DNA of 8,787 nt from JANMDR01 sp031409495 (lineage in GTDB: Bacteria > Pseudomonadota > Gammaproteobacteria > Burkholderiales > Usitatibacteraceae). Shown one piece after another: positions 6,142 to 8,787 of this stretch (position 1 is its first letter; each line of letters starts with the position of its first letter). Under the pieces are notes generated by a model. It saw only the letters and a list, made by a program, of their open reading frames with translations, had not been told where the DNA came from and searched no databases. The stretch is from positions 1-8,787 of the forward strand of contig JANNXI010000196.1 of the NCBI GenBank assembly GCA_031409495.1. Reading direction: 5' to 3'. The position numbers and the translations under genes are program-made.

Positions 6142-6268
6142 AAACAGTTTTAAGTGTGCTGCGTGGGTGTTTTTAGCAGCCATGTACGATTAAATTTTTG
6201 TAAATTTTGAACTCAAAACGCCCAAATATAGGGTGTCTACAATCGATAAAAATGAGAAAGTAAAAGAA

Positions 6269-7102
6269 ATGGCCAGCAAGAAAGGATTGATTGCAGTTGC
6301 AGTAAGTGCAGTGAGCATTTTTCTAGGATGCGCTCCCACTGAAAAGAGAATTGAGTTTAAAAAGCCTGACGCGGTCAATAACGAAGCGTTTAAGCGTATT
6401 GAACGCGCCGCGCCGCCTAAGGTGGGTGAGACGTTTAAAGACTGCGCTGCGTGCCCTGATTTAGTCGTGATTCCATCCGGTAGTGTTCAAATGGATGGTA
6501 AACACGCAGTTACCATCGGCTACGAGCTGGCCGTTGGCAAATTTGAAGTGACACAAAAGCAATTTATGGCGCTGGCAAAATCAATGGCCATGAACAACCC
6601 GGCGCGCTTCGATACCTGTGGTGAAAATTGCCCCGTTGAACAAGTGCATTGGCATACTGCGAATCGTTATATTCAAAAGCTAAACGAGCGCACTGGCCTA
6701 AAATACCGTTTGCTTTCAGAGTCAGAGTGGGAATACGCCGCGCGTGCTGGGTCGACAGCAGCGTATGGATTCGCCGACGATGCTGCCAAGTTGGCTGACT
6801 ATGCCTGGTTTTTTGATAATACCGAAAGTACCAAGCCTGTTGGCTCAAAGCTTCCTAATGCGTGGGGTTTACATGACCTGCAGGGCAATGTAGAAGAATG
6901 GGTAGGAGATTGCCACACGGTGCTTAAAAATATTCCCGCAGATGGCAGAAAATATGGTGGCAATCAATGCGCTTATTTTTCAGTTCGTGGTGGTTCGTGG
7001 AGCCATCCACCAGCACAACTTGCGTTGGGCGAACGCGGTAGTTACGGTGCGGAATATCCAGATAGTACCGTCGGCTTTCGTGTTGCGCGGGAGCTAGAAT
7101 GA
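6269..7102 (+). CDS. SUMF1/FGE-fold lipoprotein lacking the FGE catalytic cysteines (first of a tandem pair)
   Basis: The ATG at 6269 is chosen because it gives a normal signal peptide and a purine-rich GAGAAAG (6254-6260) lies eight bases upstream; the GTG at 6233 would add a charged 12-residue extension. The 277-residue product has a basic start, a hydrophobic core and a lipobox-like FLGC with Cys21. Phe at -3 is unusual, so lipidation is likely but not certain. The SUMF1 domain (about 64-275) shows VGKFEVTQKQF (89-99), LSESEWEYAARAG (149-161), NAWGLHDLQGNVEEWVGD (197-214) and RGGSW with a closing VGFRVAR (268-274). True formylglycine-generating enzymes carry catalytic cysteines soon after RGGSW; none is here. 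Six cysteines (59, 62, 117, 121, 215, 234) are shared with the next gene. The first loop of the domain is shorter than in its neighbour. Probably an envelope protein of unknown role. Confidence 0.88.
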   Translation: MASKKGLIAVAVSAVSIFLGCAPTEKRIEFKKPDAVNNEAFKRIERAAPPKVGETFKDCAACPDLVVIPSGSVQMDGKHAVTIGYELAVGKFEVTQKQFMALAKSMAMNNPARFDTCGENCPVEQVHWHTANRYIQKLNERTGLKYRLLSESEWEYAARAGSTAAYGFADDAAKLADYAWFFDNTESTKPVGSKLPNAWGLHDLQGNVEEWVGDCHTVLKNIPADGRKYGGNQCAYFSVRGGSWSHPPAQLALGERGSYGAEYPDSTVGFRVARELE

Positions 7103-7944
7103 AGGTCATTCGAGGCGGCAGCTTTTTTGCAATAATTTTGATAGTAGCAGCTTGTTCCAAAGCGCCCATACCGCCAGTCCCAGCGCCCGCACCAACTTCG
7201 GCACCAACGTCCGCAGCGGTGTCGCCATTACGCAGCATTATTGATTGCCCAGATTGCCCCGAGTTACTGGTGCTACCAAAAGGTAATTTTGTAATGGGCA
7301 ATGCTGACGCACGCGATATTGGTTACCCTAATCGCACCCCCGCTAAAAAAGTAACAATCGACTACGCACTAGCCTTTGGCAAATTTGAAGTGACGCAAGC
7401 GCAATGGCGCGCCATCACAGGCGAAAACCCGAGCGGGGTAACGCGCTGTGGCGATACCTGTCCGGTGGAAAACGTTAGTTGGACGGATGTGCAAAAATAC
7501 TTAAGTGCGTTAAACGAAAAAACCGGATTGAAATTTCGCCTTCCCACAGAAGCTGAATGGGAATACGCGGCACGCGCTGCGACCCTATTTAAATATGGGT
7601 TTGGCGATGATCCTGCACAACTACCAGACTATTCGTGGCTATACAAAAATGGTGGTGACCGCACCCACAAAGTCGGCATGAAAAAGCCGAATGCGTGGGG
7701 GCTTTACGACATGACAGGTAACGTGTCTGAATGGGTGCAAGACTGCTTTCAAGATAACTACCGCAATACGCCTACAGACGGAAGCGCACTAGATACCAGC
7801 AATTGCCAGAATCGGGTGTATAGGGGTAGTGATTGGTCGGGTAGCGAGCGTATCGCCGAAGTAAACATTCGGCACAACGCGAGTCCCACTTTTGCAACAT
7901 TAACAATTGGATTTAGGGTGGTGCGTAATGTTGACGCTAAATAA
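7099..7944 (+). CDS. SUMF1/FGE-fold lipoprotein lacking the FGE catalytic cysteines (second of a tandem pair)
   Basis: The start overlaps the preceding stop as ATGA, with GGGAG (7089-7093) five bases before the ATG, so translation is probably coupled. The 281-residue protein has a signal peptide with lipobox VAAC (Cys19) and Ser at +2, predicting outer-membrane sorting, then a Pro/Ala-rich linker (22-43). The SUMF1 domain (about 55-277) shows LVLPKGNFVMG (57-67), FGKFEVTQAQW (93-103), LPTEAEWEYAARA (148-160), NAWGLYDMTGNVSEWVQD (198-215) and VGFRVVR-like ending IGFRVVR (270-276). The catalytic-cysteine segment of FGE (after RGSDW, 242-246) has no Cys. Cysteines 50, 53, 117, 121, 216 and 236 match those of its neighbour, suggesting three conserved disulfides in the periplasm. 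The pair looks like an old tandem duplication. Related fold members include EgtB-type enzymes and PvdO; neither role can be assigned. Confidence 0.9.
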   Translation: MKVIRGGSFFAIILIVAACSKAPIPPVPAPAPTSAPTSAAVSPLRSIIDCPDCPELLVLPKGNFVMGNADARDIGYPNRTPAKKVTIDYALAFGKFEVTQAQWRAITGENPSGVTRCGDTCPVENVSWTDVQKYLSALNEKTGLKFRLPTEAEWEYAARAATLFKYGFGDDPAQLPDYSWLYKNGGDRTHKVGMKKPNAWGLYDMTGNVSEWVQDCFQDNYRNTPTDGSALDTSNCQNRVYRGSDWSGSERIAEVNIRHNASPTFATLTIGFRVVRNVDAK

Positions 7945-8518
7945 CGAGGACGCACTGAACACTAATCAAGCTGAGGCAACCGTCATTACTGACACCCAGC
8001 GTTGGCTGGAGCGCGCCGTCATCGGTTTAAACCTGTGCCCTTTTGCAAAAGCGGTACACGTTAAGCAGCAAATCCACTACGTGGTGAGCCAAGCAATGGC
8101 GCCAAAGGATGTGTTGGAAGACATTGTGCGTGAGCTACAAGAGCTAAATTTAGCCGATGCTGAGGTGCGCAGCACTACGCTCATCATGGCACCAAATTGT
8201 CTTGATGACTTTTTAGAATTCAATGATTTTTTGGCTGATGCGGATGATGTTTTGTTTGCGTTGGAGTTGGACGGCGTTTTGCAAATTGCCAGTTTCCATC
8301 CTGATTTTCAATTTGCCAATACCAGCAAAGATGACGTCACCAATGCGACTAATCGGGCACCCTACCCCACGCTACATTTGCTGCGCGAGATAGAGGTGGA
8401 TAGAGCCGTGACGGCTTTCCCGGAAGCCGAAAGCATTTTTGAAAAGAACATGGAAACCTTAGAAGCATTGGGGAAAGATGGCTGGAAAACCTTGTCAATA
8501 GGGCGTTCCCAGCCATGA
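7928..8518 (+). CDS. DUF1415 family protein
   Basis: The 196-residue protein matches DUF1415 throughout. Conserved stretches are RWLERAVIGLNLCPFAKAVH (25-44), the TTLIMAPNCLDDF segment (83-95), GVLQIASFHPDFQFA (116-130), and TNRAPYPTLHLLREIEV (141-157). The family is cytosolic, widespread in beta- and gammaproteobacteria, and has no established function. The invariant Cys, His and Asn-Arg positions suggest an enzyme or ligand-binding site, which is inference. The ATG at 7928 lies 17 bases inside the end of the preceding gene, with GGGTGG (7916-7921) as a plausible ribosome site; a TTG at 7907 is possible but less likely. No signal peptide is present. It forms an operon with the two lipoprotein genes and the following methyltransferase gene, joined to the latter by an ATGA overlap. 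Confidence 0.9.
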   Translation: MLTLNNEDALNTNQAEATVITDTQRWLERAVIGLNLCPFAKAVHVKQQIHYVVSQAMAPKDVLEDIVRELQELNLADAEVRSTTLIMAPNCLDDFLEFNDFLADADDVLFALELDGVLQIASFHPDFQFANTSKDDVTNATNRAPYPTLHLLREIEVDRAVTAFPEAESIFEKNMETLEALGKDGWKTLSIGRSQP

Positions 8519-8787
8519 AAGGTGAGATAGTAATATCAGAAATTAGGGCCGGACAGTCGGTTGCTTTGCTCAAAGAGCTACACATTCTCACGCGCGATGG
8601 CAAGCTAAACCAAGACTCTCGCCGTAAGCTAAAGCAGGTTTATCACCTTTATAATTTTATCGAGCCACTATTGAACGATTTGGAATCGGCGAACGCTCCA
8701 TTAAATTTAGTTGATCACGGCGCCGGAAAATCGTATTTGGGATTTATTCTTTACGATTTGTTTTTTAAAACGAAAGATCGCGGCCAC
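8515..8787 (+). CDS. Class I SAM-dependent methyltransferase, N-terminal part (cut by window edge)
   Basis: A frame of 91 codons opens at ATG 8515, overlapping the DUF1415 stop by ATGA, and stays open to the right edge. Residues 1-60 are mostly helical, including VYHLYNFIEPLLNDL (42-56). They are followed by LNLVDHGAGKSYLGFILYDL (63-82), which reads as Rossmann motif I of a SAM-dependent methyltransferase: a strand ending in Asp67, then the glycine-rich loop GAGKSYLG (69-76). This resembles the Methyltransf_32-type (PF13679) proteins. The rest of the domain and any substrate-specific region are outside the window, so the target cannot be inferred. The ribosome site is weak (AGGG at 8500-8503, 11 bases upstream), consistent with coupling to DUF1415 translation. 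Confidence 0.75.
   Translation, partial: MKGEIVISEIRAGQSVALLKELHILTRDGKLNQDSRRKLKQVYHLYNFIEPLLNDLESANAPLNLVDHGAGKSYLGFILYDLFFKTKDRGH

Noticed and set aside
5920..6183. Minus-strand 87-codon open frame overlapping the GGDEF start
   Set aside because: Out of frame with the GGDEF gene, no domain and an AT-rich non-coding half; not a convincing gene.
6233..6268. GTG start 36 bases upstream for the first SUMF1-like lipoprotein
   Set aside because: It would place a charged extension in front of the signal peptide and overlaps a hairpin; the ATG at 6269 gives a normal lipoprotein leader.
6269..7944. Tandem FGE-fold proteins as diversity-generating retroelement targets
   Set aside because: Some variable proteins use this fold, but no reverse transcriptase, template repeat or C-terminal variable repeat is present in the window.
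1..8787. CRISPR arrays, tRNA or rRNA genes, phage or restriction genes
   Set aside because: No regularly spaced repeats, cloverleaf-like sequences or recognisable proteins of these classes were seen on either strand.

Overview
The window is chromosomal-type DNA from a Gram-negative proteobacterium of intermediate GC content, judged by eye. The gene set fits a beta- or gammaproteobacterium: RlmJ-type rRNA methyltransferase, DUF3820, a DUF3455 lipoprotein and DUF1415. The DUF3455 and DUF1415 combination leans towards Betaproteobacteria such as Burkholderiales. This placement is inference from protein families only.

Left part (1-3402): all recognised genes are on the minus strand. They are the N-terminal stub of an unidentified gene (1-102), an EamA-family transporter (542-1459), a GFA-fold zinc protein (1593-1976), and a probable two-gene unit of DUF3820 (3181-3402) followed by rlmJ (2281-3138). 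Between the stub and the transporter lies a non-coding element of about 235 bp bounded by imperfect inverted repeats (133-376), which looks like a MITE or other dispersed repeat. Short, related hairpins sit 3-5 bases after the stop codons of the transporter gene and of rlmJ.

Middle part (3403-5983): a plus-strand DUF3455 lipoprotein gene (3691-4254) ends in a strong terminator hairpin. It converges on a large minus-strand gene (4316-5983) for a soluble protein with helical, TPR-like repeats, a coiled coil and an intact GGDEF domain, i.e. a probable diguanylate cyclase.

Right part (5984-8787): a divergent intergenic region with a 15-bp dyad precedes a tightly packed plus-strand operon of four genes: two tandem SUMF1/FGE-fold lipoproteins, a DUF1415 protein and the start of a class I SAM-dependent methyltransferase cut by the window edge. 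Every junction is an overlap (4 bp, 17 bp, 4 bp). Both SUMF1-like proteins lack cysteine in the segment where formylglycine-generating enzymes carry their catalytic pair, but share six other cysteines. They are therefore probably disulfide-stabilised, cell-envelope, non-FGE members of the fold. This operon is the best candidate for something undescribed. No complete, clearly novel system (defence locus, CRISPR, retroelement or phage) is visible.
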